From: Choricystis sp. odSpoLacu1 | Taxonomy: Eukaryota > Chlorophyta > Trebouxiophyceae | NCBI GenBank assembly: GCA_958009055.1 | Contig: OY253649.1 | Coordinates: 806,001-870,000 of the forward strand | DNA length: 64,000 bases | Direction: 5' to 3' | Shown here: piece after piece, positions 53,950 through 63,766 of the stretch | Layout of the letters: every line of letters starts with the position of its first letter | How positions within the stretch are numbered: the stretch's first letter is position 1 | The notes under the pieces: generated by a model | Told to the model about the DNA's origin: nothing | Database searches by the model: none | The model's input: only the letters and a program-made list of their open reading frames with translations | Translations under genes and position numbers: made by a program

Positions 53950-54107
53950 AGTGTTTGACTTGTGTGTGCGGAGGGGAGGCCGCTCCGCGCACAACGCACG
54001 AAATCGTTGGACCAAAAACGAGAGTTGTGGAGGGTCGTCGTTTTTTTTCGGCCGGGCACAACTCGCGAAAAAACGCGCTTCACCCCCCAAACTCTCCTCC
54101 CAAGCTC
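53950..54107. promoter_or_regulatory. Divergent promoter, DUF3593 / OSCP
   Basis: 158 bp between opposed ATGs. On the minus strand AAAAAAAACGACG (54035-54047) resembles the ACAAAAAAACGTCG element found upstream of the Claspin-like and LMBRD2 genes. Confidence 0.45.
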
Positions 54108-55227
54108 ATGCTTCGCGCCGCCGCCGCCGCCGCCGCGCGTCGCGCGTTGACGCTGAGCGAGCTCCAGGTGCGTGGCCAGGGGAGCAGCGGCCGCGGCGGC
54201 CGTGACGCACAGGCCGCCCTGGTGCCGCGTTTTTTGTGCGCGAATGGCGGCTTTGCGCGCCTCCCGCCGCCACCTCATCACCCCTTCTCTTCCCTTTTCC
54301 ACACAGGGAGCTCGCTTGCTCTCTTCCACGACGTGCGTGTCGTCCAAGGAGCCGATTGAGGTGCGTTGCTGGGTGTTTGTCGCCAGGGTGAGGGATCGCG
54401 CACACGCCCGCGTGTGCCCGCCTCCCCACGCTCGCTGGCTCCGCTGCTGCCAGTGCGGGCACACACACGCACGCACCGTGCTCGTGGGGCGGGGCGCACC
54501 ACACGGCAAGGCACCGCGTGACACAGCAACCCACTACCCCCTTTTTTCTCTCTTCCTTCAGGACTCGCTCGCCGGCGTCTCAGGCATCTCGGGCCGCTAC
54601 GCGACCGCCCTCTTCCAGGCGGGCAAGAAGGCGGGCAAGCTGGACGCCATCGACAAAGACTTGGCCCAGGTGAGGGAGAGAGAGAGAGAGGAAGGAGGGG
54701 CGTGCAAATGGGGAGCCAAACGCCGCGACGCACCCTCTTCTCACCCTGCGCTCTCTCTCCCTCCGCAGCTCGCCGCCGTCGCCGCCGACTCGCCCTCCTT
54801 CGCCGCCTTCCTGCGCGACCGCTCCATCGCCAAGGGGGCCAAAGCCAAGCAGCTGTCGTCCCTGCTGGCGGACGCCAAAGTGTCCGACGTCACCAAAAAC
54901 TTTTTCGCGGTGCTGACCGACAACAACCGCCTGGCCGAACTGCCCCGCGTCGTGGAAGCATTCCGCGCCCTGCTGGCCGTGTCGAAAGGGCAGGTCACAG
55001 CCACCGTGACGACTGCCGACCCTTTGACGCGGGAGGAGGAGGAGGAAGTCAAGAAGGGGCTGACCGACGCGCTGCCGAAAGGGCGCACACTCAACCTGGT
55101 CACCCGCGTCAACCCGGCTTTGATCGGTGGCCTGGTCGTCGATATCGGGGACAAGCACATCGACCTGTCCATTGCGTCCAGGGTGAAGCAGGTGCAGCAG
55201 CTGCTGGCGAGCGGGACGACTGATTGA
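54108..55227 (+). CDS. ATP5O: Mitochondrial ATP synthase OSCP (delta) subunit
   Basis: Four exons, 54108-54167, 54307-54360, 54562-54669 and 54769-55227, all phase 0, 226 residues. A mitochondrial presequence (MLRAAAAAAA, RRALTLSELQ, ARLLSSTTCVS) precedes the OSCP domain: ISGRYATALFQAGKKAGKLD, FAAFLRDRSIAKGAKAKQLS, VTKNFFAVLTDNNRLAELPR, VVEAFRALLAVSKGQVTATV and VNPALIGGLVVDIGDKHIDL. OSCP caps F1 and connects it to the peripheral stalk. The YATALF and NPxLIGGLxVxIGDKxID motifs are conserved from bacteria to mitochondria. The presequence and lack of plastid features favour the mitochondrial form over plastid AtpD. Confidence 0.93.
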
Positions 55228-55385
55228 GAGGGTGGCTGGATGGAGAGAGAGAGAGGCGGCGTTTTTTATCTTCTTTTCGTGTGTAAGCCTTTCGTGTCCT
55301 CCGACAAATCATAAAAAAAAAATACTGCTTTTGTGTGCGTTTTCGTTTGCATTGCTCTGTGTGCCTCTCTTTCGTCATTGTTCTC

Positions 55386-58127
55386 TCACCCTGCCGCTGC
55401 TGCCAATAGTTCAGAGAATTCAGCCACCAGCCTCTGCACCGCCCGGTTGCGGGACGCCTCCGCCAGGCACTCGCGCAGCAGGTCGCGCTTGGCCAGGCCG
55501 CCTACGGTGGGAGTCCAGGCGGCGGGCGCGTCGGCCGTGGGGCCGCCGGACGGAGCAGCAGCCGCGTCGACCGGCCGCGCGGGCCCCACCAACTCTTCAA
55601 ACACTTCCCGCAGCCGCCCCTCATCCGCGTCGGCCGTCAGGTGGCGCACGTAGGCCAGGGTGGCGTCCCGCACGTCGGCCCCCCCGCCGACCGCGGTCGC
55701 CGCCGCGAGCGAGGTTTCGAGGTGGGCGCGCGTGTCGGCGGCGGTCGCGCGCGCGTTGGCCAGGGACGCCAGGGGAGCCAGGACGGTCGGGCCGGACCGG
55801 GAGTCTCGGGCGGCAGCCGCGTCGGGGCGGGGGGCGGGGGTGGCGAGCGCGCTCGAGGGGAAGGCGCCACCATCCACGCGTAGCCACGACCCCAGCCCCC
55901 CATCGAACGCGGCGGCGGTGCCGTCCGCCAGCACGGCCAGTGGAGCCCCGCTGGCCGTCAGGCGGGCGTCCACGGGGGCGCCGCGCACCGCGCCGCGCAG
56001 CAAGGGTGCGAGGGTTGTCGCCACCACGCCGCGCCGTGTGGCGACGTCCCAGACGCGCACCCCTCCGTCCGCTGTCAACGCCAGCAGGCGCCAGCCTTGT
56101 GCCACCAGGGATACGGGAGGGGCGGCCAGGGCGACGGGGGGCAGCAGGCGGCGGCCGGCAGGGGACCAGACAATCAGACTTCCGTCGGCCGTCGCGGCCG
56201 CCACAAACGCGTGCGACGCGGCCAGCACGGTCACCGCGCCCGCCACCGGGTCGTCCCACTCGCGCACGCCGGCCCGGGAGACGCCCACCGCGGAGGCGGG
56301 GGGGGTGCCCGGGGGGGTGGGGTGGACGACAGCGTCGACAGCGCCGACCGGAGGACCAGCCTCTGCCCCCTTGGCCCCCCGCGCCCCAGGCAGCGGCACC
56401 ACCAGCGTGGCCTGCATGGGCGCCGGCGGGATGGGGTGGGCCGGCTCGCGGGACGCGGCCGCGGCGCGCGCTTTTTTGGAGGGTGGCGACGCGAGAGCGG
56501 GCGGCGCGCGCGGGGCTGCCGGCGCCAGCGACGAGGGCGGCCGCGGCAGGGCGGCGGCGGCAGCCGGCCGACGGGGCGGCGGCCGGGGCGCGCCCAGGGC
56601 GGCCGCCTCCCCGGACGCGGGGGCGAGGCGGGCGGCGAGGCGGTCGGGCTTGGCGGCCCGCGCGCCCACCGTACCGCCCCCCCCCCCCCGCCTCCAGCGC
56701 CAGCTGGCCCGCCGATTCGGCGAACACGGCGGTGCGGGCGCGTTCGTCGCCGTACAGGCGGTGGCGGTGGGCGGAGAAGGCGGCGGCGTCGAGCGGGGTG
56801 CCGAGTTCGTGGCGCGAAAACTGGACGCACGCGCACGTGCCGTCTGTCGACACCGCAATCACACTGTACCCGTCTGGCGTCCACGCCGCGTCCACCACCG
56901 ACTGCGAGAACAGGCGCCCCAGCACGGCGAGGGGGACGGGGCGGGACGTGAGCCAGATGGAGAGGGTGGCATCCTGGCCGCCCGCGGCGAGCGCGGCGGC
57001 GGGCGGCGCGTTTGGCGCGGCGCGAAACAAGTGCGGCGCCGCGCGCGTCGCGACGACGGCGCCCGAGTGGCCGACCAGGGAGTGGGGCGCCCCCCACTCC
57101 CCCCCCCTCTCGATCAATGGAGCCAGGTGGGCCCCCGCCTTGGCGTCCAGCGCGTTGCAGGCGGCGATGAAGGCGCCGTCGGGCGCCCACGCGGGGCGCG
57201 CGGCATACGTGGATGATGACGCGGCGCGCCCCCGCCACGGCGCCGTCACCCGGGCGGCGGGCGCCCACCCGTCAGTCGACCACAGGATGAGGGCGCCGTC
57301 ATCGCCGGTGGAGGCGACGTACTTGGACACAGGGTCCCAGGCCACTCCTTTCACGTAGGAGGTGTGGCCGTCCAGCCAGGCCACGTGCGCGCCCGTCACT
57401 CCATCCCACACCCCCACCCTGTTGTCCAGGGACGCAGTGGCCACGTGGCGCGAGTCTGGGGACCAGGCGACGTCGGTCACGTTCTCCGCGTGGCCGCGGA
57501 GGTGGGCCGCCACTTTCCAGTGGTCGAGGGGGGGGCGCGTCGCCAGAGAGAGGGGCACCGCCACCACCCGCGCCCCCTGGCGCGGCCACGCCCCGCAGCT
57601 CGTAGATGCAGGCCGCCCCCCTGTCCGACCCGGCCGCCAGGCGGGCGCCGTCGGGGGAGAAGCGCAGCGCGTTGACGGCGCCCACGCCGTCGGTCAGCGT
57701 GGCGAGCGCGCGCGGCGCGCCCGCCGCCTCCGCCCCCGCGTCCAGCAGGGGGGCCAGGCTCCACACGCGCACCCGGGCGTCGCCACCGCCGGTGGCAAAG
57801 CGGATGCCGGACGGGTGGACGTCGACGGTGAAGATGGCGGCGCCTGATTGGTGGGAGGGTGAATGGGGGATGGAGGTGGGTGCGTGTTGAGGTGTGTGTG
57901 TGGTTTGTGCACAACGCACGCGCTCGCCTCCCCCTTTTGGATCGCCACGCAGCCGTGTGCCATTGAGGCGGCGCGGGGGGAGGGGGTCGGTGGCGCAGAA
58001 AGAGAGCGCCGCGCGGTGCAATGTCTCTCCCATCACACAAAAAACAGAAAGCCCCGGTCCCCACACGCGCGCCTTCCCCCCCACACGCACCGTTGTGGCT
58101 GACCCAGTCGGGCTTGTCCACCAGCAT
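55386..58127 (-). CDS. HIRA: Histone chaperone HIRA (WD40 + Hira domain)
   Basis: Exons 58127-58091 (MLVDKPDWVSHN) and from 57843 to stop at 55386, joined G|GC in phase. Seven-bladed WD40 propeller: AAIFTVDVHPSGIRFATGGG, VNALRFSPDGARLAAGSDRG, HAENVTDVAWSPDSRHVATA, HTSYVKGVAWDPVSKYVAST and VVDAAWTPDGYSVIAVSTDG. A Pro/Ala-rich linker leads to the HIRA domain: AASHAFVAAATADGSLIVWS, LLALTADGGVRVWDVATRRG, and the C-terminal helices GLAKRDLLRECLAEASRNRA. HIRA deposits H3.3-H4 outside replication. About 870 residues. Frame corrections are needed at the C run 57573-57577 and the 13-C run 56677-56689. Confidence 0.88.
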
Positions 58128-58259
58128 GGTGGGTGGGAGAGGAGAGGGTGTGAAGGGGGGGGGGGGGGGGTGCGCCAACCCGTTTTTTTTTTTCGGCGCC
58201 GCGAAGGAGTGGTCGCTCTCTCTTTTTTCACCCACCCACCCCACCACGAAAAAAAAACG
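58128..58259. promoter_or_regulatory. Divergent promoter, HIRA / unknown small gene
   Basis: 132 bp between opposed ATGs, with a 13-G run near 58158 and a ten-T tract near 58184. Very short for two promoters. Confidence 0.45.
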
Positions 58260-58655
58260 ATGACCGACCGCGCCCGCCCCACCATCACGCCGCCAGGCCA
58301 GCCAAATGGCTGGACCCTGGCCTGGCTGGCTCAGAACATGTCGATGAAGACGCTGCTGGCTGTGTACCCGTCCGCGGCGTCCATTCTGCGCGCCCTTGCC
58401 CCCGCCCAGCCCGACACACCGACCGCCCCCAAACCGGCTGAAACGACACCGCCACCACCTCTGTCGTTGCCGGTGGCGTCGGAGCTCGACCCGGAGCGCC
58501 CGGTGCCGACGCCGACCGCGTCCGCTTGGCAGTCCTCGCGCAACGGGGTCGCCTGGGTGGACGCCCCCACCCCGCCGCCCCTGGCGCGGGGGGTGGAGCA
58601 CGAGTGGAAAGAGGCGCCCGCGCGGCGGCGGTATGGGAAGCGGGGGAAGCGCTGA
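58260..58655 (+). CDS. Small protein of unknown function
   Basis: ATG at 58260, TGA at 58653, 131 residues, no intron. N-terminus: MTDRARPTITPPGQPNGWTL then AWLAQNMSMKTLLAVYPSAA, which could be one amphipathic or membrane-associated helix. The middle is Pro-rich, and the C-terminus is acidic then strongly basic (VEHEWKEAPARRRYGKRGKR). Well-mixed composition at both ends favours a real gene. I do not recognise it. Head to head with HIRA. Confidence 0.45.
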   Translation: MTDRARPTITPPGQPNGWTLAWLAQNMSMKTLLAVYPSAASILRALAPAQPDTPTAPKPAETTPPPPLSLPVASELDPERPVPTPTASAWQSSRNGVAWVDAPTPPPLARGVEHEWKEAPARRRYGKRGKR

Positions 58656-58781
58656 GAAAGACGAGATGGGTTAGAAGGGGGTGCGTGGGCGACGGGACAC
58701 AACGCTGACTTGCTGCTTTTTGGGGGGGTCCTGCAACACACACGCACACAAAAACACATGCACTACAGAGAAAACAAAACT

Positions 58782-59332
58782 CTAAAACTCGTCCCACTCT
58801 GTCGGCGGCCGCGGCGGCCGCGCCGGCGGTGGTGCCCGTGGCGGCGCGTCACCCCCCCCTCCCCCCCCCCTCCCGCCCCCCCGCCCCGCCGCACACGTTG
58901 CACGTGTGCACGCCCGCCCCATCGCACCGCGTGCACAGACGGGAGGACGCGCCGTCTGCTGCTGCCGCAAACCCGGGCAGGCGGGTGCGCCCGCGGCCGT
59001 AGCACAGAGCGCACTCCTGGGCGCCCGTGCCGCGGCACCGAGTGCAGACACCGTTCTGGTGGTAAGGAGAGTTGATGGGTGGGGGGACAAGGTGTGTGAA
59101 TCGTTGAAAGCGGTCAGTCTGTCGCTCCGCACACAGCACCCGTTTTAACTGCGCGTTTCGTCTCTCTCTCTCTACGAAACAATGCATTTTCTAGCCCGTC
59201 TCTGACTCTCTCTCCCACACTCACCCGCCCAAACGCGGGCCGGCGCAGGGCGGCCACCAGCGCGACCGCGACGCCCGCCGCTGCGAGCAGCGGGGGCACG
59301 AGCTCGGCCGCGGCGTCGGTGCCGTCCAGCAT
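58782..59332 (-). CDS. Membrane-anchored DnaJ-type zinc-finger protein
   Basis: Exons 59332-59225 and 59055-58782, in phase. Exon 1 encodes one hydrophobic helix (LVPPLLAAAGVAVALVAALR). Exon 2 has four CXXC pairs as in the DnaJ cysteine-rich domain: CTRCRGTGAQECALCYGRGR, LCTRCDGAGVHTCNVCGGAG. There is no J domain, as in plastid BSD2- and PSA2-type chaperones for Rubisco or photosystem assembly. After the fingers a C/G run (58852-58879) breaks the frame; the frame ending PTEWDEF at 58782 is the more natural C-terminus, the alternative stops at 58849. About 150 residues. Anchoring by an N-terminal helix rather than a transit peptide is unusual but only inferred. Confidence 0.65.
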
Positions 59333-59551
59333 GGTGTGCGTGGAAGAGGTGAGAGAGAGTGTGGCCCGACACACGCACAGCCACACAGGCGCGAGCCCCA
59401 AATGCACGGTGAAAAACCGCCGGCGGAGAGTGACGGTTTTGGTCGGCCCCGTCACATCTCCCCTCTCTTTTCTCTGTTCCGGGCGCGCGCTGTTAGCAAC
59501 GTGCGGCGCCCCACAACTCCACCCTCTCTCCCTTCCCCTCATCGCAGCACA
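59333..59551. promoter_or_regulatory. Divergent promoter, DnaJ-Zn protein / UROD
   Basis: 219 bp between opposed ATGs. Both products may be plastid proteins, so joint light or plastid-signal control is conceivable but not shown. Confidence 0.45.
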
Positions 59552-61142
59552 ATGCGCGGGCTCAGCGCCGCGCGCGGCCCGACCGCGCCGCCGCGCCGTG
59601 CGTGGCGGTCCGTGGTGGTGCGGGCGGGCGCTGCCGACGGTGAGTGGGGGGTGGGGCACGCGCATTGTGGTGTCTTGCGCCCGTGTGGATGGTCGGGCAG
59701 GCAGGAGGAGAGGCCGCGGCGTTCCCAGGCCCAATCGAGCGCTCTGCCGTCCGTGCACTCAAACTCTCCCCTCCCCCTCCGCACAGCCGACCCCCTGATG
59801 GTGCGCGCCGCCCGAGGCGAGAAAGTTGAGCGCGCTCCCTGCTGGTGAGTGAGCTGGATCGGATGACGGAGAGGGTGGAAGGCGGCGATTGACAAACAAC
59901 GCGCGCAGCGACGGCCTCGCAAAACCGTCGTCCGACCCCCTCTCTCGCCCTTATCCACCCCCCACAGGATGATGCGCCAGGCCGGCCGCTACCAAAAGTG
60001 CTACCGCGACCTCGCGCTCAAGCACCCGTCGTTCAGGGACCGGTGAGTGGGTGGTTGTGTGGTGGAGAGGGTGGGGAAGAGAGGGTTGGCAGTCGTGTTT
60101 GTTTCTTCTCATCTCATCCACACACCCCTTCTCTCTCTCTCCCTCAGCTCTGAAACCACCGACCTCATCGTCGAGATCTCGCTGCAACCCTGGAACTCGT
60201 TCAAACCGGACGGCGTGATTCTGTTCAGGTGAGTGAGGAGGGGAGAGTGGTGGTTGGGTGTTTTGTTAAACCGCGGCGCGGACTGCTCACCAAACCAAAC
60301 CCCTTCCCCACAGCGACATCCTGACCCCCCTCCCCGCCATCGGCATCGACTTCGAGATCGATGACGCCAAAGGCCCCATCCTGGAGAGGACCTACCGCTC
60401 AGCAGAAGACGTTGCCTCCCTCCATGAACTAGACGTCGACGCGCTGCCCTTCATCCGCGAATCCCTCACCGCCCTCCGGTCCGAAGTCGGCCCCGCGGGC
60501 GCTGCCGTCCTCGGCTTCGTGGGGTCGCCCTGGACGCTGGCCACGTACGCGGTGGAGGGCGCTTCTTCTTCGACTTACAAGACAATCAAGTCGATGGCTT
60601 TTTCTGCCCCCGACGTCCTCTCCGCCCTGCTGACCAAGCTGGCGGCCGCCATCGCGGATTATGCGGTGTATCAAGCCCAGTCAGGCGCACACGCCATACA
60701 ACTGTTCGACTCGTGGGGGGGGCAGCTGCCGCCCCACATGTGGGACGTGTGGTCGGCGCCCTATTTAAAAACCATCATCGACGCCGTGCACGCCCGCGCC
60801 CCCGGCGTCCCCGTCACCCTGTACGCCAACGGGTCGGGAGGCCTGCTGGAGCGGCTGGGGCGCACTGGGGCCGACGTCATCGGCCTGGACTGGACGGTGG
60901 ACATGGCCGACGGGCGCCGCCGCCTCGGTGTTAACCAGCCCGTGCAAGGCAACGTCGACCCCGTCGTCCTCTTTGCGGGGGAGGCCGCCATCGAGGCTGC
61001 TGTCCGGCGGGTGCTGGACGCCGCGGGCCCCACCGGCCATGTGCTCAACCTGGGGCACGGCGTGCTGGTGGGCACGCCGGAGGAGGCGGTCGGCCAGATG
61101 TTTGCGCTGAGCAAGAGCGTGAAGGCGGCGGCAGCGGTGTGA
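59552..61142 (+). CDS. HEME: Plastid uroporphyrinogen decarboxylase
   Basis: Five exons, 59552-59639, 59787-59844, 59968-60042, 60148-60228 and 60314-61142; phases agree throughout, 376 residues. A plastid transit peptide ([20 protein letters not shown]) precedes [14 protein letters not shown] and [18 protein letters not shown] (UROD signature with the substrate-binding Arg residues), then [44 protein letters not shown] and the C-terminal [16 protein letters not shown] (conserved His). The enzyme decarboxylates uroporphyrinogen III to coproporphyrinogen III in haem and chlorophyll synthesis. It is the most intron-rich gene here, and no homopolymer break was found in it. Confidence 0.95.
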
Positions 61143-61438
61143 GAGAGGGTGTGTGTTTTCCTCTTGTGTCCTCCTTTTTCATCATCTACCCCTGGGGTGG
61201 GCTGCTTTTCTTTGTTGGTGGCTTGGTGGGGCGAAAGAGAGACGTTTTGTGAGTGTTGAGATACCACCAACAAGCGTGAGTTTTTTCTTCACTCCCCTGC
61301 GCCCCGCGCCACAGGCCGGCCCTTCCCAGCCAACGCCACCACTCTCCAACGCACTGCGACACACCGCCACACGCCGTGCCTGCGTGTGAAGTCGGCTAGA
61401 GCGCAGCCAACGTCTCTTTGCAAATTCAAGACTGCAAA

Positions 61439-63766
61439 ATGCGCGCCCCCACCGCCGCCCTGGCGGCGGTTGTGGCCGCCGTTGTGGCCGGTCTGGGAGC
61501 TCAAGTAATGAATTTACTGTGACGGGTTGGAGCGGTTGACAACTGCGCGTGTCAGAGGACGGGAGGCCGCGCCGCCCGAGTACACCCCGCCCGCCATGGT
61601 CAACTAACCGCCCACCCCTACCAGGCCGCCACACCCCGCCTCCCGAAACCCCCCGTACCCCTCTTCAAACTTCCTGCGGGATCCACCAACAGCACCAAGC
61701 TGGACGGCTTTGTCAACGCGTCCAAGCTGGCGTTTCCCGCCGGCCCCCAGGTTGACGTCCCGCTCAACCCAGCCTACGGCCCCGTCGCCGCCCCCGACGG
61801 CGCCAACGCGGGCCCCGTCCTGCCCTGGTCCGACCCCCACATCAACAAGACGGTGCCCGGGTGTGCGCCGGAGCAGGTGCACCTGAGTTGGTACGCGACG
61901 CCCGACTCCCAGGGGCCCTCCGTCCTCGTTTCGTGGGCGACCTGCGACAGCGCGTACTACTGGCAGGGCGCGTCGGCCAACACGCCGGCCACGCCACTAT
62001 ACACGAGTGCCGCCACGTCCAAAGTGTTGGTGGGTGTGGTTCCCGGTTTATATGACAAATTGTTCGATGGCACATCCTACTCCTATGTTTTCGATTCCAC
62101 CAAGTTTTTGAATGGCAGCAACGCGGGTGGCGGCTCCTACGTCAGCCCCATCCTGCATCACACGCTGTTGACGGGGCTCATCCCGGGCGTCATCTACTTT
62201 TACAAAATCGAAAACGCGCCCCAACTGCCCGGCGGCACGCTGCAAGGGTCCCCCTTTTTCGGGCAGTTTCGCGTCCCCGGCGGCTTCCCCACCCGCCTCG
62301 CCGTCGGCGCCGACAGTGGCGAAGTGTCCAACGTGACCGCCAACATTGATTTCACCATCTCCCAGAAGCCGGACGCGTTCCTGATGATTGGCGACTGGAC
62401 CTATGCGAACAAGTATGACCTCGACGCCGCCTCCTGCTTCACGCCGCAGCAGTGCGCCACGCTGGCGGCGGCGGGGGTGACAACGTTTTCGCCGAGGTGG
62501 GATGCGTACAGCCGCCTGTTTCAACCGTTGATGGCGAGCACGGTGGTGCTGGGGTAGGTCGGCAACCACGAACTCGAGACGACGCCCGTCAACGGCGAAA
62601 TTCCGTTTGAGGGCAACGCGTGGAACAACAATTTGTTTTTCACGCGGTTTACGAACTATTTGGCGCGGTTTCCCAATCCGTCGACGCCCGAGATTGCGCG
62701 GGAGGGGCCAACCGCCGCTGATCTGGCCCCCATCACGCCCAGTACAGACCAAGGCAAGGGCATCTACTATGTCACTGAATTACCGGGCGTCGCCACCATC
62801 ATCGTGCTGTCGACGTACGTGTACACCGACCAGTACCTGCCGACCGACCCTCAGTATGTGTGGCTGCAGGGCGTGTTGGCGCGTGTCGACCGCGTCAAGA
62901 CGCCATGGCTCATTGTGTCCATGCACGCTGGCTTCTACACGCTCAGTCAAATGTTTGTGCAGGTGGAGTGCATGCGCCAGCTGTATGAACCGTTGTTCCG
63001 CGCTTATAGCGTCGACGTTGTCCTGTCGGGCCACAGCCATGATTTTGAACGCACTGCCCCGATGTACGCGTGGCAACCCGACCGCGAGTGCGGCACCCAG
63101 TACATTACTGTGGGTTCGTACGGTCCCAACGAAGGCGTGACGACGTTTTGGGTGGATCAGTGGCCCAACCCGGCGGTTGCCCCGGCCTTCCCCTCCTGCC
63201 CCAACCAACCGACCCTTTTTAACCCTAATAGCGGCTCCATGCCAATTGCCACGACCGCCCCAGGCCAGTGGGGCGTGGGCGGGCGCTGCATTCCGCCCAA
63301 GCTGGCCGAAGCCGGGGGCGAGTGGTGTCCCTCGACCCAACCGTCCTGGAGTCGGTGGCGCCAGCACGCGTTCGGTTCGGGCACACTTGATTTCATCACC
63401 CCCACCAAAGCGGTGTGGTCTTTCTACTCCCAGGAGTCGGACACCCTGTTCAAGCCGGTGGACGAGATCGTGATCACGCGCGCGGATCCCGCCAAGTGCG
63501 CCACGACGCCGGCCACGGTGGCGGCGGCCGCGACGGTGGGTGTGTCTATGAGTGATGTGCTGGCAGCCTCCAAAACGTTTAACCTGACCGCCGCCACCGC
63601 CTTGCTGTCTGGCAAGGCGCACGGTGACGCCATGTCCATCGACCCCAAGGGCACCGCCGCCGGCGTCGCCGCCAGTGGGGCCGCGTTTGTGGGCGCCAAA
63701 CTGGGGTTGGTCAACTTTACTGCCAACGCGGTGGCGGCCCGGCTGGCCAACAAGACGGGGAGGTGA
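61439..63766 (+). CDS. Secreted purple acid phosphatase, interrupted by one TAG
   Basis: Exons 61439-61504 (signal peptide MRAPTAALAAVVAAVVAGLG) and 61625-63766, 735 codons if read through TAG at 62555-62557. All five metallophosphatase motifs are present in order: ADSGEV (DxG), MIGDWTYAN (GDxxY), VGNHELE (GNHE, two codons after the TAG), LIVSMHAGFY (VxxH) and LSGHSHDFERT (GHxH). An N-terminal fibronectin-like domain (VLVSWATCDSAYYW) precedes them. The enzyme would release phosphate from organic esters at the cell surface, often under phosphate starvation. Codons are clearly less GC-rich than in neighbours. The final TGA lies in a good splice donor (AG|GTGAGT), so the gene could continue beyond the window. 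Confidence 0.75.

Noticed and set aside
31176..62557. Reassignment of TAG to a sense codon in this nucleus
   Set aside because: TAG is used as the terminal stop of XLF-like, rhodanese, CID and SPC24 genes, so global reassignment is not supported by two internal TAGs.
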